A stretch of DNA of 29,673 nt, from positions 1 to 29,673 of the forward strand of contig CAJTUM010000024.1 of the NCBI GenBank assembly GCA_910579575.1, written 5' to 3'. The position numbers were made by a program, and so were the translations under genes. This document shows, piece by piece, positions 1 through 6,757 of the stretch (within the stretch, counting starts at the first letter, position 1; each line of letters opens with the position of its first letter). The stretch is from an uncultured Eubacteriales bacterium. Lineage in GTDB: Bacteria; Bacillota; Clostridia; Oscillospirales; Butyricicoccaceae. The notes under the pieces were generated by a model, which made no database searches, was not told where the DNA came from, and was given only the letters and a program-made list of their open reading frames with translations.

Positions 1-555
1 ACGGGGGCTACCGGCGCAACAGGCGCCACTGGGCCGACTGGCCCTGCCGGCATTGCAGGCGCTGTCGGCGCGACTGGAGCCGCTGGCGCGACGGGCGCAA
101 CGGGCGCAACAGGCGCCACAGGCCCGACCGGACCTACAGGACCCAATGTCACCGCCACCTCCTCTTTTGCAGCCAACACCAGCGGAATCGTGCTGACTGT
201 CGTCGTGGGAGGCGTTTTGGTGCCCCTGCCAGACAGCCAACAGCTGTCCCCGGATATCACAGTCAATGGCGCCAACACAGTGTTTACGGTAAACGCCGCC
301 GGGCGTTATCAGCTCTCCTATAATGTCAATACCACCGCAGCTCTGGCCAGCGGAGTCCGTCTGCTCATCAACGGCGCGCCCAACACGGCTTCTACCGTAG
401 CGCCCGTGGCGTCTCTGAGCCACTTCTCCAACGAGATTCTTCTCAACCTGAACGCTGGAGACACCGTTTCCTTGCAAATGTTCGGCATCGCCTCCGCCGC
501 CACATTGCTGCCCGGCTCCGCCGGCGCGACTCTGTCCATCACCCGCTTGAGCTGA
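1..555 (+). CDS. Collagen-like spore-surface protein, 5'-partial
   Basis: The reading frame is open from the first base, so the start lies outside the window. Codons 1-48 are Gly-X-Y triplets dominated by Gly-Ala-Thr and Gly-Pro-Thr, the collagen-like stalk of BclA-type exosporium or spore-surface glycoproteins. After a Pro-Asn break comes a ~130-residue C-terminal domain rich in Val, Thr, Asn and Ala, predicted as the beta-sandwich (BclA C-terminal, TNF/C1q-like) head that trimerises such proteins. It ends Leu-Ser-stop. The head is clearly paralogous to that of the next gene: both carry a 'LSPDITVN' segment followed by a 'TVFTV' strand, and both end 'RLS'. The next start is 13 nt downstream with its own Shine-Dalgarno, so the two are probably co-transcribed. 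Threonines in the stalk are the likely O-glycosylation sites by analogy with BclA. Confidence 0.88.
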   Translation, partial: TGATGATGATGPTGPAGIAGAVGATGAAGATGATGATGATGPTGPTGPNVTATSSFAANTSGIVLTVVVGGVLVPLPDSQQLSPDITVNGANTVFTVNAAGRYQLSYNVNTTAALASGVRLLINGAPNTASTVAPVASLSHFSNEILLNLNAGDTVSLQMFGIASAATLLPGSAGATLSITRLS

Positions 556-568
556 GGAGGGATATCTT

Positions 569-1681
569 ATGTCATTGCCAACCTTTCCCCAGATTGATCC
601 CCCTCTGACTCGGGAGGGAAGCCTCAACGATATCATCTCCTCCATCGCCGCCGAAGAGCTGAGCTTGAGCCACATCCTCAACGCCGAAGGCGAAAAGCTG
701 CAATATGTGCTGGGCTCTTTGCCGGGCCTCGCCGAGGCGGCGACTCTGGATCAGGTTATGCAGACCAATCAGAGCGTACAAGAGACGCTCTCCAACGTGA
801 TGGAGCAGCAAATGCTGTTGACCAGCAAGCTGACTTCAGCCATGAGCGCTCCAACCCTTCCCGGCCCCGCCGGCCCCACCGGAGCCACAGGCCCTGCCGG
901 GCCCGCTGAAGGCGTTGCCGGCGCCACAGGCGCAACGGGAGCAACTGGACCGGACGGCCCGATTGGCGCGGTTGGCGCAGCAGGTCCCGCCGGCTCCACA
1001 GGCCCAACCGGAGCTCAAGGCCCCGTCGGACCTACTGGGGCAGACGGCGCAGCGGGCCCTGCCGGCCCCATAGGCCCAACTGGCGCGGCTGGTCCAACCG
1101 GCGCGACAGGTCCAACCGGACCGGACGGCGTTGCCGGCGCAACTGGCGCCACAGGCCCTGCCGGACCAGACGGCGCGGCAGGCTTAACCGGTATTGTAGG
1201 CGCGGTAGGCGCCGTCGGGGCGACAGGCCCAACCGGGGCCTCCGGCGCAACGGGAGCTACCGGACCTAACCCCACCGCCACCGCCGGCTTTGCCGCCAAC
1301 ACCCAAGGAAGCAGCATTTTGGTGGCGCTGGGGGGCTCCGCCGTCGCTTTGCCCAACGCCCAGGTTCTCTCCCCCGATATCACAGTCAACGCCGGGAACA
1401 CAGTATTCACTGTGGCCACGGCGGGCACTTATCAGATCTCATACCATGTGAATACCACCCTGGCCCTGCTGATGGGGACTCGGCTGGTCATCAACGGGGT
1501 GAACAACACCCCTTCCACCGTTAATCCAGTGGTTTCCACCTCCAACTTTGAGAATCAAATCAAAGTCGTTTTGCCCGCGAACTCCACCATCACGCTGCAA
1601 CTCTTCGCCACAATCGCGGGAACCGCCATTTTGACTGGCAGCGGCGCTGGAGCGTCGCTGACCATTATCCGACTGAGCTAA
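569..1681 (+). CDS. Collagen-like (BclA-type) spore-surface protein
   Basis: A 370-residue protein in three parts. Residues 1-95 form a helical N-terminal region with no signal peptide ('SIAAEELSLSHILNAEGEK' followed by heptad-like stretches), a type I know from clostridial collagen-like spore proteins, where it probably anchors the protein to the spore. Residues ~96-235 are Gly-X-Y triplets with one interruption (Gly-Pro-Ala-Glu-Gly near residue 111). Residues ~240-370 are a BclA-type C-terminal head paralogous to that of the preceding gene. The start is supported by GAGGAGGG 7-8 nt upstream. It follows the first collagen gene by 13 nt and precedes a glycosyltransferase, which suggests a glycosylated filament on the spore. 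Collagen family membership is certain; the spore location is inferred. Confidence 0.9.
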   Translation: MSLPTFPQIDPPLTREGSLNDIISSIAAEELSLSHILNAEGEKLQYVLGSLPGLAEAATLDQVMQTNQSVQETLSNVMEQQMLLTSKLTSAMSAPTLPGPAGPTGATGPAGPAEGVAGATGATGATGPDGPIGAVGAAGPAGSTGPTGAQGPVGPTGADGAAGPAGPIGPTGAAGPTGATGPTGPDGVAGATGATGPAGPDGAAGLTGIVGAVGAVGATGPTGASGATGATGPNPTATAGFAANTQGSSILVALGGSAVALPNAQVLSPDITVNAGNTVFTVATAGTYQISYHVNTTLALLMGTRLVINGVNNTPSTVNPVVSTSNFENQIKVVLPANSTITLQLFATIAGTAILTGSGAGASLTIIRLS

Positions 1682-1698
1682 ACGCAAGCGAAACAAAA

Positions 1699-1726
1699 GC
1701 TCCCGCCGGCGAGAACCGGCGAGAGC
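1699..1726 (+). terminator. Hairpin after collagen-like genes
   Basis: An 11-bp stem with one mismatch (GCTCCCGCCGG against CCGGCGAGAGC) and a 6-nt loop begins 18 nt after the stop codon. There is no run of T after it, so it is a weak or non-canonical terminator or an mRNA-stabilising hairpin. Confidence 0.45.
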
Positions 1727-1740
1727 TCTCTCATCAACCG

Positions 1741-1770
1741 TTGACAAGAAATTGTTTTCACGTTTATTGT
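1741..1770 (+). promoter_or_regulatory. Sigma-A-like promoter for glycosyltransferase gene
   Basis: A perfect -35 TTGACA (1741-1746), an 18-bp spacer and a -10-like TATTGT (1765-1770) lie about 125 nt upstream of the glycosyltransferase start. The hexamers look vegetative. If the target is a spore protein, a sporulation promoter elsewhere would also be expected. Confidence 0.5.
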
Positions 1771-1895
1771 AGACCGCCGCAAATCGCAAAAGCGATTTTG
1801 CGTCTTATCGCATCGTCTGCCCGTCCGGCGGAGTCCCGTCCGCAGCTGGTCCAGCGCGCAGGCGAGATCACAACAACGCAAAAGGAGGCTCCGTT

Positions 1896-2969
1896 ATGGC
1901 GAGCGTCAGCCTATGTATGATTGTAAAAAACGAAGAGGATGTGCTGGAGCGCTGCCTGGAGAGCGCCGCCGGCTTGGCAGACGAGATCATTATTGTGGAC
2001 ACCGGCTCCATCGACCGCACCCGAGAAATTGCGGCCCGCTTTACCGACAGGATTTTTGATTTTCCCTGGCAGGACGACTTTTCTGCCGCCCGAAACGAAT
2101 CCTTTTCCCATGCGTCGATGGATTATTGCCTCTGGCTGGACGCAGACGATCTGCTGTTGGAAGAGGATCAAACCGCGTTTCTTGCCTTAAAAGAGACGCT
2201 GGATCCCGACGTCTCGGTGGTGATGGCCCCCTACCGCACGGGGTTTGACGCAGCCGGCCGAACGACGTTTTCTTATTACCGAGAACGGCTCATCAAAAAC
2301 AGAGCCGGTATGCGCTGGACGGGGGCCGTCCACGAAGTCGTTACTCCAATCGGAAAGGTTCTTTACGCAGATTTTGCCGTCACCCACCGCAAAGTCCGCC
2401 CATCTGACCCAGACCGGAATCTGCGCATCTATCAAACCCAACTGGCTATGGGAAAAGAATTGGAGCCCCGGCAGCAATTTTATTATGGCCGAGAGCTCTA
2501 TTACCACCATCGCTGGGAAGAGGCGTTGAAGGTTTTCAAAGGCTTTTTAGCGGAAGGCCGGGGCTGGGTGGAAAACAACATCGACGCCTGCTGCCACTGC
2601 GCCTATTGCCGCGAAGAGCTGAACCAGCCCGACCAGGCGCTGGAGGCATTGTTTCACACCTTTGTCTATGACCGACCTCGAGCTGAAATTTGCTGTGAAA
2701 TTGGCCGCTGGTTCTTTCAGAGGGAACAATACCGCCAAGCCGCCTACTGGTATGCTCTGGCGCTGACCTGCGTCCGAGACGATCGTCGCGGAGGCTTTGT
2801 CTCCCCAGATTGCTACGGCTATCTCCCCTGTATCCAGTTATGCGTTTGCTACAGCCGTTTGGGCGATCGGAAGAGAGCGGAAGCTTTCAACGAACTGGCC
2901 GCTTCCTTCAAGCCGGATTCTCCGGCAGTTCTCCACAACCGGGCAATTTTTCAAAGCCTTCCAGAATAA
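1896..2969 (+). CDS. Family 2 glycosyltransferase with TPR-like C-terminus
   Basis: A 357-residue cytoplasmic protein. Residues 1-~210 are a GT-A domain of family 2: the opening 'LCMIVKNEE', 'DTGSIDRT' (nucleotide-sugar site) and the metal-binding 'WLDADD' near residue 85. The remainder is helical with repeated aromatic/alanine patterns typical of TPR-like repeats, as in SunS-like and other peptide-modifying GT2 enzymes. The start is supported by AAAGGAGG 8 nt upstream. Its position directly after two threonine-rich collagen-like genes suggests that it attaches sugar to their stalks, but donor and acceptor cannot be read from sequence. Family call firm, substrate inferred. Confidence 0.87.
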   Translation: MASVSLCMIVKNEEDVLERCLESAAGLADEIIIVDTGSIDRTREIAARFTDRIFDFPWQDDFSAARNESFSHASMDYCLWLDADDLLLEEDQTAFLALKETLDPDVSVVMAPYRTGFDAAGRTTFSYYRERLIKNRAGMRWTGAVHEVVTPIGKVLYADFAVTHRKVRPSDPDRNLRIYQTQLAMGKELEPRQQFYYGRELYYHHRWEEALKVFKGFLAEGRGWVENNIDACCHCAYCREELNQPDQALEALFHTFVYDRPRAEICCEIGRWFFQREQYRQAAYWYALALTCVRDDRRGGFVSPDCYGYLPCIQLCVCYSRLGDRKRAEAFNELAASFKPDSPAVLHNRAIFQSLPE

Positions 2970-3003
2970 ATGAATCTCGACCCAAAGAACCGGCTGCATA
3001 GCA

Positions 3004-3034
3004 AAAAAATAAGCGCCCAAGGCGCTTATTTTTT
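3004..3034. terminator. Bidirectional intrinsic terminator
   Basis: A 14-bp perfect stem AAAAAATAAGCGCC / GGCGCTTATTTTTT with a CAA loop lies between the convergent glycosyltransferase and CotF genes. The A and T runs serve both strands. Confidence 0.92.
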
Positions 3035-3056
3035 ATTGCTCCGCAACAACCTTCAA

Positions 3057-3305
3057 TCAGTTTTTGTTCAACTGCTGGACCGCTTGATCCACTTCCTGCT
3101 GCTGGGCCTGCTGCACAGGATACCAGCCTCGGCTGTTCATATCGGTAAACAGGTCGTTCTGGATCTCGTGCTCGTCCTTCCACAGGTCCATCATAGCGCA
3201 CCGCAGTTGATTATGGGCGCATTCGCCGGCGGCTGTGTTGTACATAGCCGTCAAGTGTTTCTGTGTGTTCAAGGCGTTGGTGATGATAATCTGATCGTTG
3301 CTCAT
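3057..3305 (-). CDS. CotF-family spore coat protein
   Basis: An 82-residue protein with the CotF-type pattern: helical, with 'ITNALNTQKHLTAMYNTAAGECAHNQLR', then 'EHEIQNDLFTDMNSRGWY' and a Gln-rich tail. The Glu/His spacing is that of a small ferritin-like helical bundle common in Clostridia spore coats. AAGGAG sits about 10 nt before the ATG. It lies 95 nt downstream of a smaller coat-like gene on the same strand and converges on the glycosyltransferase, with a shared terminator between. The role is structural, on the spore surface. I see no enzymatic motif. Confidence 0.85.
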   Translation of the reverse strand: MSNDQIIITNALNTQKHLTAMYNTAAGECAHNQLRCAMMDLWKDEHEIQNDLFTDMNSRGWYPVQQAQQQEVDQAVQQLNKN

Positions 3306-3400
3306 GTGCGATCAATCTCCTTTGCGATTAAGTTAGGCTTGTCCCCTGCCTGAGGCGGCGGGCCTGCGCGCAGAAATCCTTTACATCCGCCGAAATAGCC

Positions 3401-3589
3401 TCAGTTTGCCAAAAACCGATACAGCGTATCGTAATGGTTCTGGTGCCGAGAGGCGATGCCGGCCAGTTTGCTTTTCAGCTGCGGATCTTCGCACTGCTGG
3501 GCCAGCAGGTTGAACTGAGCCACCTCGTTCTGCTCGCTGGTCAGCTGGTCTTTCAGGTAAGAAAGCTCCTTTGTCGTCAGATTGGGCAT
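3401..3589 (-). CDS. Small CotF-like spore coat protein
   Basis: A 62-residue helical protein ('TTKELSYLKDQLTSEQNEVAQFNLLAQQC' ... 'ASRHQNHYDTLYRFL') that resembles the short partner proteins found beside CotF in clostridial spore formers. A GTG three codons upstream (3598) is open, but AAAGGAAG lies 8 nt before the ATG at 3589 and only 1-2 nt before the GTG, so the ATG is chosen. It starts 24 nt after the stop of the upstream unknown gene and precedes the CotF gene, so these three are probably one sporulation transcript. The helical-bundle call is secure; coat location is by family and neighbours. Confidence 0.8.
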   Translation of the reverse strand: MPNLTTKELSYLKDQLTSEQNEVAQFNLLAQQCEDPQLKSKLAGIASRHQNHYDTLYRFLAN

Positions 3590-3613
3590 ATGGGCCACTT
3601 CCTTTCGTTGATT

Positions 3614-4210
3614 TCAAAGGTAGTCTGCCCCATTTTGCGCTTCGGTATTCACGAAGGAAAAATTTCTTTTTTCATCCAATCTCACCACTCCATATTGCCT
3701 CTGGCCAATTTGCATGGGTAGAGCCAAGCAAAAGACGCAGGCCAAGCCGAAGGGCCGCCCCGGCTCCAGAGGGGCCGCAATATAATAATCCGGCCCCCAG
3801 CGGCGCACCAGAGCGCCTTCGCCCTCCAACGCCTCTGCCAGCAAAGGGCAAGGCGGAGCGGTTTCCGCCGTCCAAGGTTCAAAAGCCTCCAGCGGAAAAG
3901 GCAGAAGCCCCGTCTCCCCCTGGTATTCGCCAGGGCGGCTGCGAATGACGGCGGCGCCCCGTATCCCTTCCAGCTCAGGCCCCAATCGCCGGGTCAAGGA
4001 AAGAGGCAGCTTTTTTTCCAAGGCAAAAAAATCTCCTTCTGGAGCCATTACCCCCAAGACCTGTCCCCCTTCCGCCGTTTCCAGCAACACCCGATAGACA
4101 AACCCCTGCTCCGCCGGACAATGGGCCCGGAATTGCCAATCCGGCCCCGTCGCCCGCCAACTGGCTCGGCCAATCCGCCGGCCGGCTATCTTCAGATCGC
4201 ACTCGCCCAT
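3614..4210 (-). CDS. Hypothetical protein upstream of spore coat genes
   Basis: A 198-residue soluble protein that I do not recognise. The frame extends to an ATG at 4234, but AGGAGG lies 7 nt before the internal ATG at 4210, which is therefore taken as the start. No signal peptide or membrane segment. The sequence is Gly-, Glu- and Pro-rich and strand-forming ('EQGFVYRVLLETAEGGQVLGVMAPEG'), with Leu-rich segments and several short basic stretches. It could have two similar beta halves (around residues 10-95 and 130-190), but this is weak. It lies 24 nt upstream of a small coat gene, and a sigma-K-like -10 element precedes it, which suggests a sporulation role. Confidence 0.7.
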   Translation of the reverse strand: MGECDLKIAGRRIGRASWRATGPDWQFRAHCPAEQGFVYRVLLETAEGGQVLGVMAPEGDFFALEKKLPLSLTRRLGPELEGIRGAAVIRSRPGEYQGETGLLPFPLEAFEPWTAETAPPCPLLAEALEGEGALVRRWGPDYYIAAPLEPGRPFGLACVFCLALPMQIGQRQYGVVRLDEKRNFSFVNTEAQNGADYL

Positions 4211-4263
4211 TCCGCCGCCTCCTGTTTCTCCCATTGTAAGCGTAAAAAAGCCGCCTTCCGCAG

Positions 4264-4272
4264 TATCTTATG
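4264..4272 (-). promoter_or_regulatory. Possible sigma-K/E -10 element
   Basis: On the minus strand this reads CATAAGATA, matching the sigma-K -10 pattern CATAnnnTA, about 54 nt before the start of the hypothetical/coat gene group. No good AC (-35) is found 16-17 nt upstream, so support is partial. Confidence 0.3.
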
Positions 4273-4398
4273 CGAAAGACGACCCTTTGATGAATGCGCC
4301 GCCGCAACGGGCGACAACCAGGCTTCAAAAGAAAGACGTCGCCGAAGGCGCAGAGGCTTTGTCTCGCCTCCAATCGGACGCGTTGGACAAAGGAAACC

Positions 4399-4422
4399 AA
4401 AATATATCGCCGGCCCCGGCGA
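4399..4422 (-). terminator. Intrinsic terminator after ndoA operon
   Basis: A 7-bp perfect GC stem (TCGCCGG / CCGGCGA, loop CC or GG) followed on the minus strand by TATATTTT. It lies 62 nt past the stop of the exported protein gene. The remainder of 4211-4484 shows no convincing gene. Confidence 0.6.
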
Positions 4423-4484
4423 CATCGCTGAGGGCCGGCAATGTTTCAGCTCGTTATCTGGCTATAGGGCCTCGCCGACTGAAC

Positions 4485-5060
4485 CTATTGCAGCGTATAA
4501 GCGCCGTTGACTAAAACCGCGCAGGTTTCCGAAGCGATAAAACCGCAGCCTTCTGTGCCCACCAGATACAGGTTGTTAGCGGCCACTGCTTGGCCGTGAC
4601 TCAGCGTCTCGCCAGAAGACAGGTTCACCATGCCCGAATAGCAGGAAGCGGCCCCTCGGCGCAGAATCAGCTGGCAGCCCACGCCGCCGGCCAACTGCTG
4701 GCCCTTGGCCAGCGAAATCTCCCGCCATTGGCCGCTCTGGCCGCCGAGCTTGGCAGCCGCCGCTTCCGCCGCCGCGTCCAGCGTTTGCTGGCTGAAAGCC
4801 GGCTGATTGGCCTGCTTTTCCATCTCTGACCGAAGTTGGCCGATTTTTTCATCAATTTCACCGCTCAGGGCCTTCTGTTTTTCTGAAAAAACCGAATCAA
4901 TGCGGCTGTCGGCCTCCGGCGCCGCCACCTCGGTTATGTAACTCAGCGTCACCAGAGGATCCTCTGCCGAGCCATAGCCGGCGGCCAGCGCCGTAACCGC
5001 GCCGCCTGCCAGCAGCGCCGCCAGGCCGCAAAAAATCGATAACGTCCACTTCCTTTGCAT
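4485..5060 (-). CDS. Exported coiled-coil protein downstream of ndoA
   Basis: A 191-residue protein. The open frame runs far upstream over ndoA, but only the ATG at 5060 gives a sensible N-terminus (AAGGGG ~10 nt upstream): 'MQRKW', a hydrophobic helix (residues ~6-27) and a likely Ala-x-Ala cleavage site. Residues ~55-110 are charged and helical with heptads ('VFSEKQKALSGEIDEKIGQL'), a probable coiled coil. The C-terminal ~85 residues are compact and strand-rich with several Cys ('GVGCQLILRRGAASCYSG', 'GTEGCGFIASETCAVLV'). The gene starts 13 nt after the ndoA stop, so it is co-transcribed with the toxin. I know of no function. It is not an antitoxin by appearance: it is exported and comes second. 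Confidence 0.75.
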   Translation of the reverse strand: MQRKWTLSIFCGLAALLAGGAVTALAAGYGSAEDPLVTLSYITEVAAPEADSRIDSVFSEKQKALSGEIDEKIGQLRSEMEKQANQPAFSQQTLDAAAEAAAAKLGGQSGQWREISLAKGQQLAGGVGCQLILRRGAASCYSGMVNLSSGETLSHGQAVAANNLYLVGTEGCGFIASETCAVLVNGAYTLQ

Positions 5061-5073
5061 TGCCGTTTTCCCC

Positions 5074-5463
5074 TTATCTTTCCGTGTCCTGCCGATCGCC
5101 CTCGTGGCGCAGGCCAAAGCTGACGGCGATGGCGTCGTCCACCCGACCCATGACGTTTTCGTCCAGCCGGCCCATCTTTTCCCGCAGCCTCCGTTTATCC
5201 AAAGTGCGCACCTGCTCCAGCAGGATAACGGAATCTTTGGAAAGGCCGTATGTGCGGGCCTCAATCTCAATGTGGGTGGGCAGTTTCGCCTTGTTCACCT
5301 GCGAGGTGATCGCCGCGGCGATCACCGTGGGGCTGAATCGGTTGCCAACGTTATTTTGCACAATCAGCACAGGGCGCATCCCGCCCTGCTCGCTGCCCAC
5401 CACAGGGCTCAGATCGGCGTAATAAATATCTCCTCTTTTGATGGATGAAGAAAAGTGTTCCAA
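5074..5463 (-). CDS. ndoA: EndoA/MazF-type mRNA endoribonuclease toxin
   Basis: A 129-residue PemK/MazF-family RNase, nearly colinear with Bacillus EndoA: 'KRGDIYYADLSPVVGSEQGG', 'RPVLIVQNNVGNRFSPTVI', 'LPTHIEIEARTYGLSKDSVILLEQVRTLDKRRL'. By alignment from memory, Arg30 and Thr53 match the catalytic Arg and Thr of the Bacillus enzyme. The only usable start is TTG at 5463 (GGAG ~11 nt upstream), as a stop lies three codons further up. The C-terminus has an Arg/Asp-rich extension of about 12 residues. These enzymes cut mRNA at short U-rich sites and are normally held by EndoAI encoded just upstream. No EndoAI gene is visible here; upstream there is a ~170-nt leader, a promoter and a terminator. 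Confidence 0.93.
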   Translation of the reverse strand: MEHFSSSIKRGDIYYADLSPVVGSEQGGMRPVLIVQNNVGNRFSPTVIAAAITSQVNKAKLPTHIEIEARTYGLSKDSVILLEQVRTLDKRRLREKMGRLDENVMGRVDDAIAVSFGLRHEGDRQDTER

Positions 5464-5631
5464 AATTGCTCACGCTCCGCTGGTAAAAGTCGGTCTGACC
5501 GCTCTTTTATTTTCCCACGCAAATTCCGTTTTTAATCATCCATTTCAGAATTTGCGCCAGCGCGCGGCAGGGTCGCCGTACCCCCCGCCATTATTCTATG
5601 CGGCGCGAGTCCTTTGCGTCCTTGTTAGCAT

Positions 5632-5661
5632 ATCATATTTCGCTCCAGCGAGCAATGTTAA
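5632..5661 (-). promoter_or_regulatory. Promoter for ndoA
   Basis: On the minus strand: TTAACA (5661-5656), 18-bp spacer, TATGAT (5637-5632). It lies ~170 nt upstream of ndoA and downstream of the terminator of the preceding operon, so the toxin has its own promoter. The ~160-nt leader (5464-5625) holds no antitoxin-sized ORF. Confidence 0.6.
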
Positions 5662-5701
5662 TTTATGGGGTTCTCCTCTTAATTCCAATGGGCGAGCGCG
5701 C

Positions 5702-5729
5702 AAAAAAGGAGGCCCTGGCCTCCTTTTTG
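5702..5729 (-). terminator. Intrinsic terminator after recQ-acpS-lipoprotein
   Basis: A 12-bp stem AAAAAGGAGGCC / GGCCTCCTTTTT with loop CT, symmetrical A/T runs, 15 nt past the lipoprotein stop. It separates this operon from ndoA. Confidence 0.9.
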
Positions 5730-5743
5730 AATCGATCTTTCTT

Positions 5744-6343
5744 TTATTGCGCCTGAAAATCCGTAAAACAAGCGCTCATCATCTGGTTTCCATCCAGATA
5801 CCATTGCGCTTGCGTCAAGGCCAGGGTCTGCCGGTCGAGCCACACCCGCTTGACGGCCTGATACCCGCCGGTTTCCATCTCATAAGTCAACGCCAGACAC
5901 TCCTGTTCCCCTTTCTTTTCCCAGGTCCACTCGGAAGGGGCCGCGCCGGCCAGAGCGTCCAACAGGCCGTCTACGCAGTCCGCCGGGGTAAAGCCCGGCA
6001 AGTTGGGAAGCAGCGTCTCCAACTCGGCGTCTTCATATTCCAGTCGAGCGCCGTTTTCTGTAATCCGGCAGCGCACTCCGGCGATTTCCTCCGGCGCCAG
6101 AACGGTGGCGACGCTGCCTTCCTCGTCCCATTCCACCGCCAACCGATATTCCATCACCACGCCCGAATCCGTCGTCACCTCGGCGATTGCCGAGCCGCTC
6201 TCCAACCCCTGGTAATATTCCGCCGCTCGGGCGGTCGGGGCCTCTTCCTCTTTGGCGCATCCGCCCAAAACCAAGGTCAGCGCCAGGGCCAGCGCCCCTA
6301 TTTTCTTTTTGTTTGTTCTGTTTTTCCCCTTTTTGCGGTCCAT
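5744..6343 (-). CDS. LolA-like lipoprotein (YdcC-type)
   Basis: A 199-residue lipoprotein. A basic N-terminus (Lys/Arg-rich, residues 3-14), a hydrophobic segment and the lipobox Leu-Gly-Gly-Cys (Cys29) mark signal-peptidase II processing. The remainder has alternating strands ('SAIAEVTTDSGVVMEYRLAVEW' ... 'VWLDRQTLALTQAQWYLDGNQMMSACF') of the kind seen in LolA/YdcC-like single-domain lipoproteins that sit beside acpS in Firmicutes. The 'VWLDRQTLALTQAQWYLDG' end is typical of that fold. AAGGGGG lies 9 nt upstream of the ATG. It follows acpS by 45 nt. Molecular role unknown; a lipid- or ligand-binding cup is inferred from the fold. Confidence 0.78.
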   Translation of the reverse strand: MDRKKGKNRTNKKKIGALALALTLVLGGCAKEEEAPTARAAEYYQGLESGSAIAEVTTDSGVVMEYRLAVEWDEEGSVATVLAPEEIAGVRCRITENGARLEYEDAELETLLPNLPGFTPADCVDGLLDALAGAAPSEWTWEKKGEQECLALTYEMETGGYQAVKRVWLDRQTLALTQAQWYLDGNQMMSACFTDFQAQ

Positions 6344-6388
6344 GCCTGCCGCCCCCTTCCGCTTATCTATAAGCGGCGGAAAAGCGAA

Positions 6389-6754
6389 TTATGCCTGCCG
6401 GTCCCAGGTCAGCGCTGCGGCCATGGCATACTCCCGGCTGTGGGAGATGGAGAGGGAAAACTCCGCCTGGGGGAACCGGGCTTTCGCAGCTCCCAACAAG
6501 CGGAGAATCGGCGCTCCCTTTTCGTCGTGGTCTATTTCAATTTCATTGGGCCGCAGACCGAAAAGCCCCAGCCCCAGAGCCTTCGCCGCCGCCTCCTTGG
6601 CGCAAAAAAGCCCCGCCGCCGCCAAATGGGCCCGTTTTCCGGCGGCCTGAATATACCGGCGTTCCGTTGGGGTGTAAACCCGCTCCACAAAGGACGGTTT
6701 TTCCACAAGCCGCCGGAAACGGCCGTGTTCCTCGATATCCGCTCCAATGCGCAT
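6389..6754 (-). CDS. acpS: Holo-[acyl-carrier-protein] synthase
   Basis: A 121-residue AcpS, the usual length. It transfers 4'-phosphopantetheine from CoA to the conserved Ser of acyl carrier protein. Visible motifs: 'GADIEEH' with metal-binding Asp6, 'FCAKEAAAKALG' with Glu54, and 'SISHSREYAMA' near residue 104. Some substitutions (His for the common Ile/Val in 'DIxEI') are mild. The ATG is 3 nt after the recQ stop, with AAGGGGG overlapping the end of recQ, so the two are co-transcribed. The acpS-lipoprotein order is the common Firmicutes arrangement. Confidence 0.96.
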   Translation of the reverse strand: MRIGADIEEHGRFRRLVEKPSFVERVYTPTERRYIQAAGKRAHLAAAGLFCAKEAAAKALGLGLFGLRPNEIEIDHDEKGAPILRLLGAAKARFPQAEFSLSISHSREYAMAAALTWDRQA

Positions 6755-6757
6755 AGG

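Noticed and set aside
841..1270. Repetitive GC-rich tract as a non-coding minisatellite
   Set aside because: It is in frame throughout and encodes Gly-X-Y collagen triplets.
4192..4425. Minus-strand frame of 77 codons before the hypothetical spore gene
   Set aside because: Its start lies in the terminator hairpin, it overlaps the next gene in another frame, and it has no ribosome binding site.
5464..5625. Possible hidden antitoxin peptide in the ndoA leader
   Set aside because: Minus-strand frames there are at most ~24 codons, without an ATG plus ribosome binding site and without RHH-like sequence.
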